A stretch of DNA of 64,000 bases from Cyclospora cayetanensis (GCF_002999335.1 NW_020312054.1:62001-126000), one strand, 5' to 3'. Positions 1 to 14,900 are shown, numbered from the stretch's first letter. Numbers and translations: made by a program. The notes: generated from the sequence alone by a model not told the origin.

Positions 1-3000
1 CCTAGCTTCTGTGCTGCAGTGGGATGGCTAGAACTGTTGTTATGTACATTTGCAAGGGGAGAAGTAGGCTGCGCACTTCACTCGATGTGTGTTTCACTTG
101 GATCCTCAGATACTGTCTATTGCGGCGTCCGAAGCTGAAAGTGACAATTAGAGGACCGAACGGCATCCTTGTTCATGAGAGCCTAAGCAACTTCGAGTGG
201 CTGTAGTTCTTTGATGTTTCGCTGTTGTACATAATGGAGCGCTTGCGCTGATAGTGCGCATTTGATAATGCCGGTCGGCAATGGCCATTTTCAGAGAGTG
301 GGTTGTGGAGGCCATATGCGGATTGGGTGTGGGTGCGGCTAAGCAGCCAATGTGTCCTAGGTGTTGTTTTGTACAACTGGTCCTTTAGACTTGTGGTGCT
401 AATTGTTATTGGAGACTCGCAGGTGTGTGTGCGTTTAGGGATCTCCGGCAGGACAATGCTGAGTTGGCAGTTGCTGTGGAAGCCAGTGGCAGTCTGGCTC
501 CTGTGCTTAAATCTGCGTTGGTGTGGTCATGTCGTACTGCATGTGGTCAAAGCAACAATATCAATAGCAGCAATATAACCGCTTATATGAGTATGGGGCT
601 AAGCTGAATCGGTGCATTTCAAGCTGTAGAGCTTTGTTCAATGGCAAGTGTTTGGAGAAGTGGCCAGTTGTCTTCGGCTTCTGAAGTCTGCGTTGTCGTT
701 GCCCCACAAGACTAGAGTGATTCTAGGGGGAGCACATCAGCTAGCACGCGCTGGGGTTTTGATGCGGAATCGCTGTGCACGGTCGCAAAGATGTGTACGC
801 TGCATGACTCAGGAAGTACGCTCTTTCCATCCAAAGGTGCGGGGTGTAGAATGTGTTGATTCTTGCAGCTAATGCATGTAGGCTCACGCCAGCACCTAGC
901 TTCTATGCTGCAGTGCGATGGCTAGCACCGTTGTTATGTGCAGCCGCAGGGAATGGAAAGGCTGCGCACTGCACCTTCTGCGTGTTTCGCTTGGATGCTC
1001 ATATATTATCTATTGCAGTGGCCGAAGCTGAAAGCGACAGGTAGAGGACTAGTGTTATCCTTGTTCAGAAGAGCCTAAGCACCATCGAGTGGCTGTAGTT
1101 CTTTAATGTTATGCTGCTGTACATAATGCACCGTTTGCGCTGATGGTGCGCATTTGCTAATGTTCGTCTGCGTTGGCGATTTACAGAAAGTGGGTTGTGG
1201 AGGCCATGTGCGGTTTGGGTGTGGGTGCAGCTAAGCAGCCAACGTGCCCTATGTGTTATTTGGTACCAATAGTCCTTTAGACTTGTTGTGCGGAGTGTTA
1301 TACTCGCAGGCGTTTGTGCGTTGAGGGGACTCCGGCAGGGCGTTGCTGAGTTGGCAGGTGCTGTGGAAGCCAGTGGCAGTCTGGTTCGTGTGCGTAACTC
1401 TGCGTTGGTGTGGTTGTGTCGTATTGCATGTGGTCAAAGCAACAATGTCAATAGCAGCAATAGAATCGCTTATGTGAGTATGGGGCTAAGCCGAATTGGT
1501 GCTTTGCAATATGTGGAGGTTTGTTCCATGGCATGTGTTTGGAGAAGTGGTCATTTGTTTTCAGCGTATGAAGTCTGCGTTGTCCCTGCCCCACACTACT
1601 ATAGTTGTTCTAGGAGGACCACATCGGCTACCGCCTGCTGTTGCTTTTATGAGAAATTGATATGAAGGCTGGCAGAGATGTGCACGCTGCATGAGTCAGG
1701 CAGTGCGCTCTTTGCATTCAAAGGTGTGGGGTGTAGAATGTGCTTTTTGCTGTAGCTAATGCATGTAGGCTCGGGCCAGCACCTAGCTTCTGTGCTGCAG
1801 TGGGATGGCTAGCACTGTTGTTATGTGCAGCTGCAGGGGAAGGAGAGGTTGCCCACTGCAATCGATGTGTCTTTCACTTGGGTGCTCATATATTATCTAT
1901 TGCAGTGGCCGAAGCTGAAAGCGAGAATTGGAGGGCCGAGCAGCATCCTTGCTCAGGAGAGCCTAAGCATTTTTGAGTGCCTTTAGTTCTTTGATGTTTC
2001 GCTGCTGTACCACAATGCAGGGTTCGCGCTGATGGTGCGCATTTGCTAATGTTCGTCTGCGTCGGCGATTTACAGAAAGTGGGTTGTGGAGGCCATGTGC
2101 GGTTTGGGTGTGGGTGCGGCTAAGCAGCCAATGTGTCCTAGGTGTTATTTGATACCAATGGTCCTTTAGACGTGTTGTGCGAAGTGTTATACTCGCAGGT
2201 GTTTGTACATTTAGGAGACTCCGGCAGGTCGATGCTGAGTTGGCAGTTGCTGTGGAAGCCAGTGGCAGTCTGGTTCGTGTGCGTAACTCTGCGTTGGTGT
2301 TGTCGTTTCGTATTGCATGTGCTTAGAGCAACATCATCAATAGCAGCAATAGAACCGCTTATGTGAGTATGGGGCTAAGGCAGATTGGTGCTTAATACGA
2401 TGTAGAGGTTTGTTCCATGGCATGTGTGTGTAGGTGGCCAGCTGCTCGCAGCGCATGGAATCCGTATGGCAGCTTGGCAACAGACTAGGACAGTTCTAAA
2501 AGGGGCACATTGGCTACCGCTCGCCGTCGCTCTTAATAAGGAGCTGATTTGGAGGCTGGCAAACATGTGTACGCTGCATGACTCAGGAAGTACGCTCTTT
2601 GCATCCAAAGGTGTTTGGGTGTAGAATGTGGTTTTTGCTGCAGCTAATGCATGAAGGCTCAGGCCAGCACGTAGCTCCTGTGCTGCAGTGGGATGGGTAG
2701 CACTGTTGTTATGTGCAGCCGCAGGGGGAGGAGTAGGCTGCGCACTGCAATCGATGTGTGTTTCACTTGGGTGCTCATATATTATCTAATGCAGTGGCCG
2801 AAGCTGAAAGCGTCAATTGGAGGGCCGAGCAGCACCCTTGTTCAGGAGAGCCTAAGCACCTTCGAATGGCTTTAGTTCTTCGATATTTCGCTGTTGTGCT
2901 TAGTGCACCATTTGCGCTGATGGTGCAATTTGCTCATGTGCGTCTGCGTGGGCAATATCCAGCTAGTGGGTTGTGGAGGCCATGTGCGGTTTGGGTGTGG

Positions 3001-4893
3001 GTGCGGCTAAGCAGCCAATGTATCCTAGGTGTTGTTTTGTAGCAGTGGTCCTTTAGACTTGTGGTGCGGAGTGTCACTGTTGCCTCGCAGGCGTTTGTGC
3101 ATTTAGAGGACTCCGGCGGGACACTGCTGAGTTGGCAGGTGCTGTGGAAGCCAGTGGCAGTCTGGGTCCTGTGCTTAGCTCTGCGTTGCTGTGGTTGTAT
3201 CGTATTGCATGTGGTCAAAGCAACAATGTCAATAGCAGCAATGGAATCGCTTATGTGAGTATGGGGCTATGCCGAAATGGTGCTCAATACGATGCAGAGG
3301 TCTGTTCTATGCCATGTGTTTGGAGAAGTGGTCAGCTGCTCGCAGGGTATGGAATCCCTATGGGAGCTTAGCCACAAGACTAGAGTGGTTCTAGGAGGAG
3401 TACATCAGGTAGCACTTGCTGTCGCTTTGATTCGTGACTGCTTTACAGGCTGGCAGAGATGTGCACGCTGCATGACTCAGGAAGTGCACTGTTTGCATCC
3501 AAAGGTGTGGGGTGTAGAATGTGTTGATTCTTGCAGCTAATGCATGTAGGCTCAGGCCAGCACCTAGCTCCTGTGCTGCAGTCGGATGGCTAGTACTGTT
3601 GTTATATGCAGGCGCTGGGGGAGGAGTAGGCTGCGCACTGCACTCAATGTGTGTTTCACTTAGGTGCTCAGATATTATCTGTTGCAGTGGCCGAAGCTGA
3701 AAGCGAGAATTGGAGGGCCGAGCAGCATCCTTGTTCAGGAGAGCCTAAGCACCTTCGAGTGGTTGTACCTCTTTGATGTTTCGCTGTTTTGCATAATGGG
3801 GCCTTTGAACTGATGGTGGACATTTGCTAATACCGGTCTGCGTTGTCGATTTGCAGCTAGTGGGTTGTGGAGGCCATGTGCGGTTTGGGTGTGGGTGCGG
3901 ATAAGCAGCCAATGTGTAGTAGGTGTTGTTTGGTACCACTGGTCCTTTAGACTTGTGGTGCGGAGTGCTACTGTTGACTCGCAGGTGTTTGTGCATATAG
4001 GGGACTCCAGCAGGGCGTTGCTGAGTTGGCAGGTTCTGTGGAAGCCAGTGGCAGTACGGTTCCTGTGCGTAACTCTGCGTTGGTGTTGTCGTTTCGTACT
4101 GCATGTGCTCGAAGCAACAATGTCAATAGCAGCAATAGAATCGCTTCTTGAGTATGGGGCTAAGGCGAATTGGTTCTTGGTACAATGTAGAGGTTTGTTC
4201 TATGTCATATGTTTGGAGAACTGGTCTGTTGTGTTCAGCATATGAAGCGTGCTTTCTCGTTCCCCCGCAGAACTCCAGTTGCTCTAGGAGGAGCACATCA
4301 GCTAGCGCTTGCTGTCGATTTGATGCTGAATTGATTTTGGAGGGCGGCAAACATGCGCACGCTGCATGGCTCAGGAAGTACGCACTTTGCATTCAAAGGT
4401 ATGAAGGTGGAGAATGTGCTTTTTGCTGCAGCGGATGCATATAGACTCAGGCCAGCACCTACCTTCTGTGCTGCAGTGGGACGGCTAGCACTGTTGTTAT
4501 GTGCAGTTGCAGGGGGAGGAGCAGGCTGCGCACTGCACTCAATGTGTGTTTCACTTAGATGCTCATGTATTATCTATTGGAGTGGCCGAAGCTGAAAGCG
4601 TCAATTGGAGGACCGAGCAGCATTCCTGTTCAGGAGATCCTGAGCAGCCTCGAGTGGCTGTAGTTCTTTGATGTTTCGCTGTTGTACATAATGCAGCGCT
4701 TGCGCTGATGATGTGCATTTGCTCATGTTCGTCTGCGTTGGCGATTTATAGAAAGTGGGTTGTGGAGGCCATGTGCGGTTTGGGTGTGGGTGCGGATAAG
4801 CAGCCAATGTGTCCTACGTGTTGTTTTGTAGCAGTGGTCCTTAAGACTTGTGGTGCGGAGTCTTACTGTTGACTCGCAGGCGTTTGTGCATTG

Positions 4894-6784
4894 AGGGGAC
4901 TCCAGCAGGGCGGTGCTGAGTTGGCAGGTGCTGTGGAATCCAGTGGCAGTACGCTTCTTGTGCTTAAATCTGCGTTGTTGTTGTCGTTTCGTATTGCACG
5001 TGCTGAAAACAACAATATCAATAGCAGCAATAGCATCGTTTATGTGAGTATGGGGCTAAGGCAGATTGGTGCTTAATACGATGTAGAGCTTTGTTCTATG
5101 CCATGTGTTTGGAAAAGCGGTCAGTTGTCTTCGGTTTATGAAGTCTGCGTTGTCGTTGCCCCACAAGACTACAGTTATTCTAGGAGGACCACATCGGCTA
5201 GCGCTTGCTGTCGCGTCATTGCTGAATTGATTTGGAGGCTGGCAGAGATGTGCACGCTGCATGAGTCAGGCAGTGCACCGTTTGCATCCAAAGGTGTGGA
5301 GCGTAGAATGTGGTTTTTCTGTAGTTAATGCATGTAGGCTCAGGCCAGCACCTAGCTCCTGTGCTGCAGTGGGATGGCTAGCACTGTTGCTATGTGCAGT
5401 TGCAGGGGGAGGAGTAGGCTGCGCACTGCACTTGATATGTGTCTTGCTTGGATGCACATGTATTGTCTATTGGAGTGGCCAAATCTGAAAGCGTCAATTG
5501 GAGGGCCGAGCAGCATCCTTGTTCAGGAGAGCCTACGCACCTTTGAGTGACTGTAGTTCTTTGATGTTTCGCTGTTGTACATAATGCACCGTTCGCGCTG
5601 ATGTCGCGTATTTGCTAATGCCGGTGTGCGGTGGCGATGTGCAGCTAGTGGGTTGTGGAGGCCATGTGCGGTTTGGGTGTGGGTGCGGATAAGCAGCCAA
5701 TGTGTCCTAGGTGTTGTTTTGTAGCAGTGGTCCTTAAGAATTGTGGTTCGGAGTCTTACTGTTGACTCGCAGGCGTTTGTGCATTTAGGGGACTCCAGCA
5801 GGGCGGTGCTGAGTTGGCAGGTGCTGTGGAATCCAGTGGCAGTACGCTTCTTGTGCTTAAATCTGCGTTGTTGTTGTCGTTTCGTATTGCACGTGCTGAA
5901 AACAACAATATCAATAGCAGCAATAGCATCGTTTATGTGAGTATGGGGCTAAGGCAGATTGGTGCTTAATACGATGTAGAGCTTTGTTCTATGCCATGTG
6001 TTTGGAAAAGCGGTCAGTTGTCTTCGGTTTATGAAGTCTGCGTTGTCGTTGCCCCACAAGACTACAGTTATTCTAGGAGGACCACATCGGCTAGCGCTTG
6101 CTGTCGCGTCATTGCTGAATTGATTTGGAGGCTGGCAGAGATGTGCACGCTGCATGAGTCAGGCAGTGCACCGTTTGCATCCAAAGGTGTGGAGCGTAGA
6201 ATGTGGTTTTTCTGTAGTTAATGCATGTAGGCTCAGGCCAGCACCTAGCTCCTGTGCTGCAGTGGGATGGCTAGCACTGTTGCTATGTGCAGTTGCAGGG
6301 GGAGGAGTAGGCTGCGCACTGCACTTGATATGTGTCTTGCTTGGATGCACATGTATTGTCTATTGGAGTGGCCAAATCTGAAAGCGTCAATTGGAGGGCC
6401 GAGCAGCATCCTTGTTCAGGAGAGCCTACGCACCTTTGAGTGACTGTAGTTCTTTGATGTTTCGCTGTTGTACATAATGCACCGTTCGCGCTGATGTCGC
6501 GTATTTGCTAATGCCGGTGTGCGGTGGCGATGTGCAGCTAGTGGGTTGTGGAGGCCATGTGCGGTTTGGGTGTGGGTGCGGATAAGCAGCCAATGTGTCC
6601 TAGGTGTTGTTTTGTAGCAGTGGTCCTTAAGAATTGTGGTTCGGAGTCTTACTGTTGACTCGCAGGCGTTTGTGCATTTAGGGGACTCCAGCAGGGCGGT
6701 GCTGAGTTGGCAGGTGCTGTGGAATCCAGTGGCAGTACGCTTCTTGTGCTTAAATCTGCGTTGTTGTTGTCGTTTCGTATTGCA
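4894..6784 (+). repeat. Exact one-unit tandem duplication (893-bp offset)
   Basis: Bases 4894-5891 are identical by eye to 5787-6784 (998 bp, offset 893). The first differences are at 4893 versus 5786 (g/t) and 5892 versus 6785 (c/t). Neighbouring units differ at many sites, so this is a recent event. Unequal exchange or conversion by exactly one unit is the simplest explanation. Confidence 0.93.
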
Positions 6785-7118
6785 TGTGCTTACAGCAACA
6801 GTATGAATATCAGTAAGAGAACCGTTTACGTGAGTACCGGGCTGTGCTCTATTAGTGCTTTGCAATATGTGTAGGTTTGTTCCACGGCATGTGTTTGGAG
6901 AAGTGCTCAGCTGTTTCCAGCCTATGGAAACCGTATGCGAGGTTGCCACAAGACTTTAGTGGTTCTAGCACGAGCACATCGACTAGCGCTTGCCTTCGCC
7001 CTGATGCGGAATTGATATGGAGGCTGCCAAATATTTGCACGCTACATGAGTCAGGCAGTGCACTGTTTGGATCAAAAGGTGTGAGGTGTAGAATGTGCTT
7101 TTTCCTGTAGCTAATGCA

Positions 7119-7130
7119 TCACAAGTGCAT
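7119..7130 (+). repeat. 11-bp insertion in one satellite unit
   Basis: The junction normally reading ctaatgcatgtaggctcagg here reads ctaatgcatcacaagtgcat followed by gtaggctcagg. It gains about 11 bp and partly repeats the tgcat element. It makes the unit 6244-7147 the longest of the array (904 bp). It is private to this unit as far as I can see. Confidence 0.8.
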
Positions 7131-8039
7131 GTAGGCTCAGGCCAGCACCTAGCTCCTGTGCTGCAGTGGGATGGCTAGCACTGTTGCTATGTGCAGTTGC
7201 ATGGGGAGGAGTAAGCTGTGCACTGCTTTCGATACGTGTCTCACTTGGATGCTCATATATCATCTATTGGAGTGGCCGAAGCTGAAAGCGTCAATTGGAG
7301 GACCGAGCAGCATCCTTGTTCAGAAGAACCTGAGCAGCCTCGAGTGGCTGTAGTTCTTTGATGTTTCGCTGTTGTACATATTGCAGCGTTTGTACTGATG
7401 GTGCGCATTTGCTCATATTCGACTGCGTTGACGATGTCCAGCAAGTGGGTTGTGAAGGCCATGTGCGGTTTGGGTGTGGGTGCGGATAAGCAGGCAATGT
7501 GTCGTAGGTGTTGTTTGGTACCACTGGTCCTTTAGATTTGTGGTGCGGAGTGTTAGTGGAGACTCGCAGGCGTTTGTGCGTTTAGGGGACTCCGGCAGGG
7601 CGTTGCTGAGTTGGCAGTTGCTGTGGAATCCAGTGGCAGTACGGTTCCTGTGCGTAACTCTGCGTTGGTGTCGTCGTGTCGTATTGCATGTGCTCAAAGC
7701 AACAATATCAGTAGCGGCACTGGAACCACATATGTGAGTATGGGGCTATGCCCAATTGGTGCTTCTTATGATTAAGAGGTTTGTTTCATTGCATGTGTTT
7801 GGAGATGTGATCAGCTGTTCGAGCGTATTGAATCCGTATGCGACGTTGGCCATAAGACTAGGGTGCTTCTAGCACGAGTACATCGGCTAGCACTTGCTGT
7901 CGCTTTGATGCGGAATTGATTTGGAGGTTGATGAACATATGAACGTTGCATGATTCAGTCAGTGCGCTCTTTGAATCCAAAGGTGTGAGGTGTAGGATAT
8001 GCTTTTTCTGTAGCTAATGCATGTAGGCTGAGGCCAGCA

Positions 8040-8919
8040 CCTAGCTTCTGTGCTGCAGTGGGATGGCTAGCGCTGTTGTTATGTGCAGTTGCAGGGGGAG
8101 CAGTACGCTGCGCGCTGCACTCGATGTGTGCTTCACTTGGATGGTCACATTTTATCTATTGCTGTGGGACAATTGGTGAATTGAGCGCCGGCCTTGTTCA
8201 GGAGAGCCTAAGCAGCCTCGAGTGGCTGTAGTTCTTTGATGTTTCGCTGTTGTACATAATGCAGCGTTTGCGCTGATCGTGCGCATTTGCTAATGCCAGT
8301 CTGCGTTGGCAATGTGCAGCTAGTGGGTTGTGGAAGCCATGTGCAGTTTGGGTGTGGGTGCGGCTAAGCAGCCAATGTGTCGTAGGTGTTGCTTGGTACC
8401 ACTGGTCCTTCATACTTGTGGTTCGTAGTGTTACTGTTGAATCGCAGGCGTTTGTGCGTTTAGGGGACTCCGGCAGGCCGTTGCTGAGTTGGCAGGTTCT
8501 GTGGAAACCATTGACAGTCTGGTTCCTGTGCTTATATCTGTGTTGGTGTGGTCGTGTCGTATTGCATGTAGTCAAAGCAAGAATATCAACAGCAGTAATA
8601 GAACTGCTTATGTGAGTATGGGGCTATGCCAAATTGGTGCTTTGAGAGATGTGGCTGCCACTTTTATGACATGCGTTTGGAGAAGTGCTCAGTGGTATTC
8701 AGTGTACGGAGTGCGTATGCGAGGTTGGCCATAAGACTATAGTGGTTCTAGGAGGAGCAGATCGGCTAGCACTTGCTGTTGCTTTGATGCGGAATTGATT
8801 TGGAGGTTGATAAACATATGCACGTTGCATGGTTCAGGCAGTGCGCACTTTATATCAAAAGGTGTGGGGTGTAGATTTTGCTTATTCCTGTAGCTAATGC
8901 ATGTAGGCTCAGGCCAGCA
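8040..8919 (+). repeat. Short satellite unit (880 bp) with local deletion
   Basis: Around 8157-8200 the block that normally contains a gtggccgaagctgaaagcg-like stretch and the gaccgagcagcatcc stretch is replaced by a shortened sequence reading ctgtgggacaattggtgaat then gagcgccggccttgttcagg. This accounts for the 880-bp unit length. The rest of the unit is ordinary. Confidence 0.75.
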
Positions 8920-11900
8920 CCTAGCTTCTGTGTTGCAGTGGGATGGCTAGCGCTGTTGTTATGTGCAGTTGCAGGGGGAGGAGTAGGCTGCACACTGCAC
9001 TCGATGTGTGTTTCACTTGGATGCACAAGTATTATCTATTGCAGTGCCAGAATCTGAAAGCGAGAGTTGGATGACCGAGCGGCATCCTGGCACAGGAGAG
9101 CCTAAGCAGCCTCGAGTGGCTTTAGTTCTTTGATGTTTCGCTGTTGTCCATAATGCAGGCTTTGTGCTTATGGTGCGCATTTGCTAATGTTCGTCTGCGT
9201 TGGCAATGTGCAGCTAGTGGGTTGTGGAAGCCATGTGCGGTTTGGGTGTGGGTGCGGCTAAGCAGCCAATGTGTCGTAGGTGTTGTTTGGTACGACTGGT
9301 CCTTAGCACCTGTGGCGTGAAGTGTTTCTTTGACTCGTAGGCGTTTGTGCGTTTAGGGATCTCCGGCAGGACGATGCTGAGTTGGCAGGTTCTGTGGAAG
9401 CCTGTGGCAGTACGGTTCCTGTGTTTAACTTTGCGTTGGTGTGGTCCTGTCGTGTTGCATGTGGTCAAAGCAACAATGTCAATAGCAGCAATAGAACTGT
9501 TTCTGTGAGTATGGGGCTATGCCCAGTTGCTGCTTCCTATGATGAGGATTCGTCCAGGGCATGCGTGTGGAAATTGGTCAGTTGTTTCCAGCGCATGGAA
9601 TCCCTATGGGAGGTTGGCCATAAGACTAGAGTTATTCTAGGAGGAGCACATCGGCTAGCACGCGCCGTCACTTTGATGCGGAATTGATCTGGAGGTTGAT
9701 GAACATATGCACGTTGAATGGTTCAGGCAGTGCGCTCCTTGCGTCCAAAGGTGCGGGGTGTAGAATGTGTTGATTCCTGTAGCTAATGCATGTAGGCTCA
9801 GGCCAGCACCTAGCTTCTGTGCTGCAGTAGGATGGCTGGCACTGTTGTTATGTGCAGTTGGACGGGCAGCAGTAGGCTGCGCACTGCACTTTCTGTGTGT
9901 TTCACTTGGATGCTCAGATACTGTGTATTGCAGTGTTCGAAGCTGAAAACGACAATTGGACGACTGAGCAACATCCTTGTTCAGGAGGGCGTAAGCACCT
10001 TCGAATGGCTGTAGTTCTTTGATGTTTCGCTGTTGTACATAATGCAGCGTTTGCAATGGTGGTACGCATTTGCTCATGCCGGTCAGCATTGGTGATATCC
10101 AGGAAGTGGGTTGTGGAGGCCATGTGCGGTTTGGGTGTGGGTGCGGCTAAGCAGCCAATGTGTCGTTGACGTTGTTTGGTACTATTGGTCCTTCATACTT
10201 GTGGTGCGGAGTGTTACTGTTGACTCGCGGAGGTTTCTGCGTTTAGGGGACTCCGGCAGGACGATGCTGAGATGGCAAGTTCTGTGGAAGCCAGTGGCAG
10301 TCTGGTTCCTGTGCTTATATCTGTGTTGGTGTGGTCGCGTTGTATTGCATGTGCTCAAAGCAACAATATCAATAGCAGCAATAGAACCGCTTACGTGAGT
10401 ATGGGGCTATGCCGCATGGGTGCTTAATAAGATGTAGAGCTCTGTTGCATGGGATGCGGATGGAGAGGTGGTCAGTTGTTTGCAGCGTATGGGATGCCTA
10501 TGCGAGCTTGGCCATAAGATTAGAGTGGTTCTAGGAGGAGCACATCAGCTAGAACTTGCTGTCGCTTTGATGCGGAATTGATTTGGAGGCTGATGAACAT
10601 CTGCGCGTTGCATGGTTCAGGCAGTGCGCTCTTTGCATCCAAAGGTGTGGGCTGTAGAATGTGTTTTTTTGTAGCTAATGCATGTAGGCTCAGGCCAGCA
10701 CCCAGCTTCTGTGCCGTAGTGGGATGGCTAGAACTGCTGTTATGTGCATTGGCAGGAGGAGGAGTAGGCTGCGCACTGCACTTGAAGTGTGTTTCACTTG
10801 GATGGTCATACATTGCCTATTGCAGTGGCCGAAGCCGAAAGCGAGAATTGGAGGGCCGAGCAGCTTCCTTGTTCAAGAGAGTCTCAGCGCCTTCGAGTGG
10901 CTGTAGTTCTTTGATGTTTCGCTGTTGTACATAATGCAGCGTTTGAGCTTATGGTGCGCATTTCCTAATGCCGGTCTGCGTTGGAGATGTCTAGATAGTG
11001 GGTTGTGGAAGCCATGTGCGGTTTGGGTGTGGGCGCGGCTAAGCAGTCAATGTGTCGTAGGTGTTGTTTGGTACTACTGGTCCTTTGGACCTCTGATACG
11101 GAGTGCTACTATTGACTCGCAGGCGTTTGTGCATTTAGGGGACTTCGGCAGGACAATGCTGAGTTGGCAGGTGCTGCACAAGCCAGTGGCAGTCTGGTTC
11201 CTGTGCTTACATCTGCGTTCGTGTGGTCGTGTCGTATTGCATGTGCTCGAAACAGCAATATCAATAGCAGTAATACCATCGCTTATGTGAGTATAGGCTA
11301 AGCCGAGTTGCTGCTACTTATGATGTAGAGGCTTGTTCTATGGCATGTGTTTGGAGATGTGGTCAGTTGTTTCCAGCGTATGGAATCCGTATGCGAGGTT
11401 GGCCATAAGACTAGAGTGGTACTAGCAGAAGCACATCCGCTAGCTTTTGTCGGTGCTTTGATGCGGAATCGACTTGGAGGCTGTCAAACATGTGCATGTT
11501 GCATGGCTCAGGCAGTGCGCTCTTTGCATCCAAAGGTGTGTGGTGTAGGTTGTGTCTTTCCCTGTAGCTAATGCATGTAGGCTGAGGCCAGCACCTAGCT
11601 TCTGTGTTGCAGTGGGATGGCAAGCACTGTTGAGTGCAGTTGCGGGGGGAGGAGTTGGCTGCGCACTGCACCTTCTGTGTGTTTAACTCGTATACTAATA
11701 CATTGTCTATTGCAGTGCCAGAATCTGGAAGCGACCATTGGACGACTGAGCAGCATCCTTGTTCAGGGGAGCCTAAGCACCTTCGAGTGGCTTTACTTCT
11801 TTGATGTTGCGCTGTTGTACATAATGCACCGTTTGCACTGATGGTGCGTATTTGCTAATGCCGGTCTGCGTCGGCGACGTCCAGAAAGTGTGTTGTGGAA

Positions 11901-14900
11901 GCCATGCGCGGTTTGGCTGTGGGCGCGGCTAAGCAGCCAATGTGTCGTTGACGTTGTTTGGTACTATTGGTCCTTCATACTTGTGGTGCGGAGTATTATT
12001 TTGACTCGCAGGAGTTTGTGCATTTAGGGGACTCCGGCAGGACGATGCTGAGATGGCAAGTTCTGTGGAAGCCAGTGGCGGTCTGGTTGCTGTGTTTAAC
12101 TCAGCGTTGGTGTGGTCGTGCCGTGTTGCATGCGCGCCAAGCAACAATATCAGAAGGAGCAATAGAACAGCTTTTGTGAGTATGGGGCTATGCCGCATTG
12201 GTGCTTAATACGATGTTGAGGTTTGTTCCATTGCATGTGTTTGGAAAAGTGGTCAACTGTTTCCAGCGCATGGAGTCGTTATGAACGTGTGGCCTTAAGT
12301 CTAGAGTGGCTCTAGGAGAAGTACATCAGCTAGCACTTGCTGTCGCTTTGATTCGTGATTGCTTTGCAGGCTGGCAAACATCTGCACGCTGCATGACCCA
12401 GGAAGTACGCTCTTTGCATCCAAAGATGTGGGGCGCAGCATGTGTTGATTCCTGTAGCTCATGCATGTAGGCTCAGGCCAGCACCTAGCTTCTATGCTGC
12501 AGTGGGATGGCTAGCACTGTTGTTATGTGCAATTGCAGGGGAGGGAGTAGGCTGTGCACTGCACTCAATGTGTGTTTCACTAAGATGCTCATATTATCTA
12601 TTGCAGTGGCCGAATCTGGAAGCGACAACTGTAGGACCGAGCAGCATCCTTGTTCAGGAGAGCCTGATCATCTTCGAATGGCTTTAGTTTTTGACGTCTC
12701 GCTGTCGTACACAATGGAGCGTTTGCGCTGATGGTGTGCATTTGCTAATGCCGGTCTGCGTTGGCAATTTTCAGGAAGTGGGTTGTGGAGGCCATGTGCG
12801 CTTTGGGTGTAGGTGCGGATAAGCAGCCAATGTGTCGTAGGTGTTGTTTGGTACTACTGGTCCTTTGCACTTGTGGTGAAGAGTAATACTGTTGCCTCGC
12901 AGGCGTTTGTGCGTTTAGGGATATCTGGCAGGGCATTGCTGAGTTGGCAGGTGCTGTGGAAGCCAGTGGCAGTACGGCTCATGTGCTTAAATCTGCGTTG
13001 GTGTCATCGTCTCCTATTGCGTGGGCTCAAACCAACAATATCAATAGCAGCAATAGAACCGCTTATGTGAGTATGGGGCTAAGCCCAATTGCTGCTTCTT
13101 ATGATGTAGAGGTTTATTCCATGGCATGTGCTTGGAGAAGTGGTCAGCTGTTTCCAGTGGATGGAATCCGTATGCGAGGTTGGCCATAAGACTAGAGTGG
13201 TTCTAGCACGAGCACATGAGCTAGAACTTGCTGTTTCTTCATGGCGGATTGATTTGGAGGCTGGCAAACATGTGCACGCTGCATGGCTCAGGCAGTGCGC
13301 TCTTTGCATCCAAAGATGTGGAGTGTAGAATGTGCTTTTTGCTGTAGCTAATGCACGTGGGCTCAGGCAAGCCCCTAGCTTCTGTGCTGCAGTAGGATAG
13401 CTAGCACTGGTGTTATATGCAGTTGCCCACGGAGTGGGCTGCGCACTGCACTCGATGTGCGTCTCACTTGGATGCACGGATATTATCTATTGCAGTGGCC
13501 AAGCTGAAACCGACGATTGGAGGACCGAGCGACATGCTTGTTCAGGAGAGCCTTAGCCTCTTCGAGTGGCTTTAGTTCTTTGATGTTTTGCTGTTGTACA
13601 TAATGGAGCGTTTGCGCGCATGGTGCGCATTTGATAATGCCGATCTGCGTTGGTTATTTTCAGAAAGTGTGTTGTGGAGGCCATGTGCGGTTTGGGTGTG
13701 GGTGCGGCTAAGCAGCCAATGTGCCGTAGGTGCTGTTTGGTACTACTGGTGCTTTAGACTTGTGGTACGGAGTGTTAGTATTGCCTCACAGGCATTTGTG
13801 CGTTTAGGGATCTCCGGCAGGCCGTTGCTGAGTTGGCAGGTCCACTGGGAATCAACGGCAGTACGGCTCCTGTACTTGAATCTGGGTTGGTGTGGTCTTG
13901 TTGTATTGCATGTGCTCAGGGCAACAATGTCGAACGCGGTAGTAGAATCGCTCCTCTGAGTATAGGTGTGTCTATCTCAAATTGGTGTTTTTCATGATGT
14001 AAAGGGTTGTTGCATGGCATGTGTTTGGAGAAGTGATCAGTTGTTTCTAGCGTATGGAATGCCTATTCGAGCTTGGCGATAAGACTAGAGTGATTCTAGG
14101 AGGAGCACATCCGCTAGCACTTGCTGGCGCTTCGATGCAGAATTGATTTGGAGGCTTGTGAACATATGCACGCTGCACGACTCAGGAAGTGCGCTCTTTG
14201 CATTTGAAGGTGTGGGGTTCAGAATGTGCTTTTCCCTGTAGCTAATGCATGTAGGCTGAGGCCAGCAGCTAGCTTCTGTGCTGCAGTGGGATGGCTAGCG
14301 CTTTTGTTATGTGCAGCGGTACGAGGAGGAGCAGGCTGCGCACTTCACTTGACGTGTGATACACTTGGATGCTTCGATAATATCTTTTGCAGTGGCAGAA
14401 GCTGAAAGCGACAATTAGAGGACCGAGCGACATGCTTGTTCAGGCGAGGCTCAAACATTCGCGTGGCTGGAGTTCCTCGATGGTTTGCTGTTGTACATAG
14501 TGCATCGTTTGCGCTGATAGTGTGCATTTGCTAATGCCGATCTGCGTTGGCGCTGTCCAGATAGTGGGTTGTGGAGGCCATGTGCGGTTTGATTGTGGGT
14601 GCGGCTAAGCAGCCAATGTGTCGTAGGAGTTGTTTGGTACCACTGGTCCTTTGGCCTTGTGATGCGGAGTGTTACTGTTGGCTCGCAGGCGTTTGTGCGT
14701 TTAGGAGACTCCGGCAGGCCGTTGCTGAGTTGGCAGGTCCTCTGGGAGCCAGTGGCCTTCCGGTTCCTGTGCTAAAATCTGCATTGGCGTGGTCGTGTCG
14801 TATTGCATGCGCTCAATGCAACAATGTCAATAGCAGCAATAAAACCGTTTATGTGAGTATGGGGCTATGCCAAATTGCTGCTTCTGATGATGTGGAGGTT

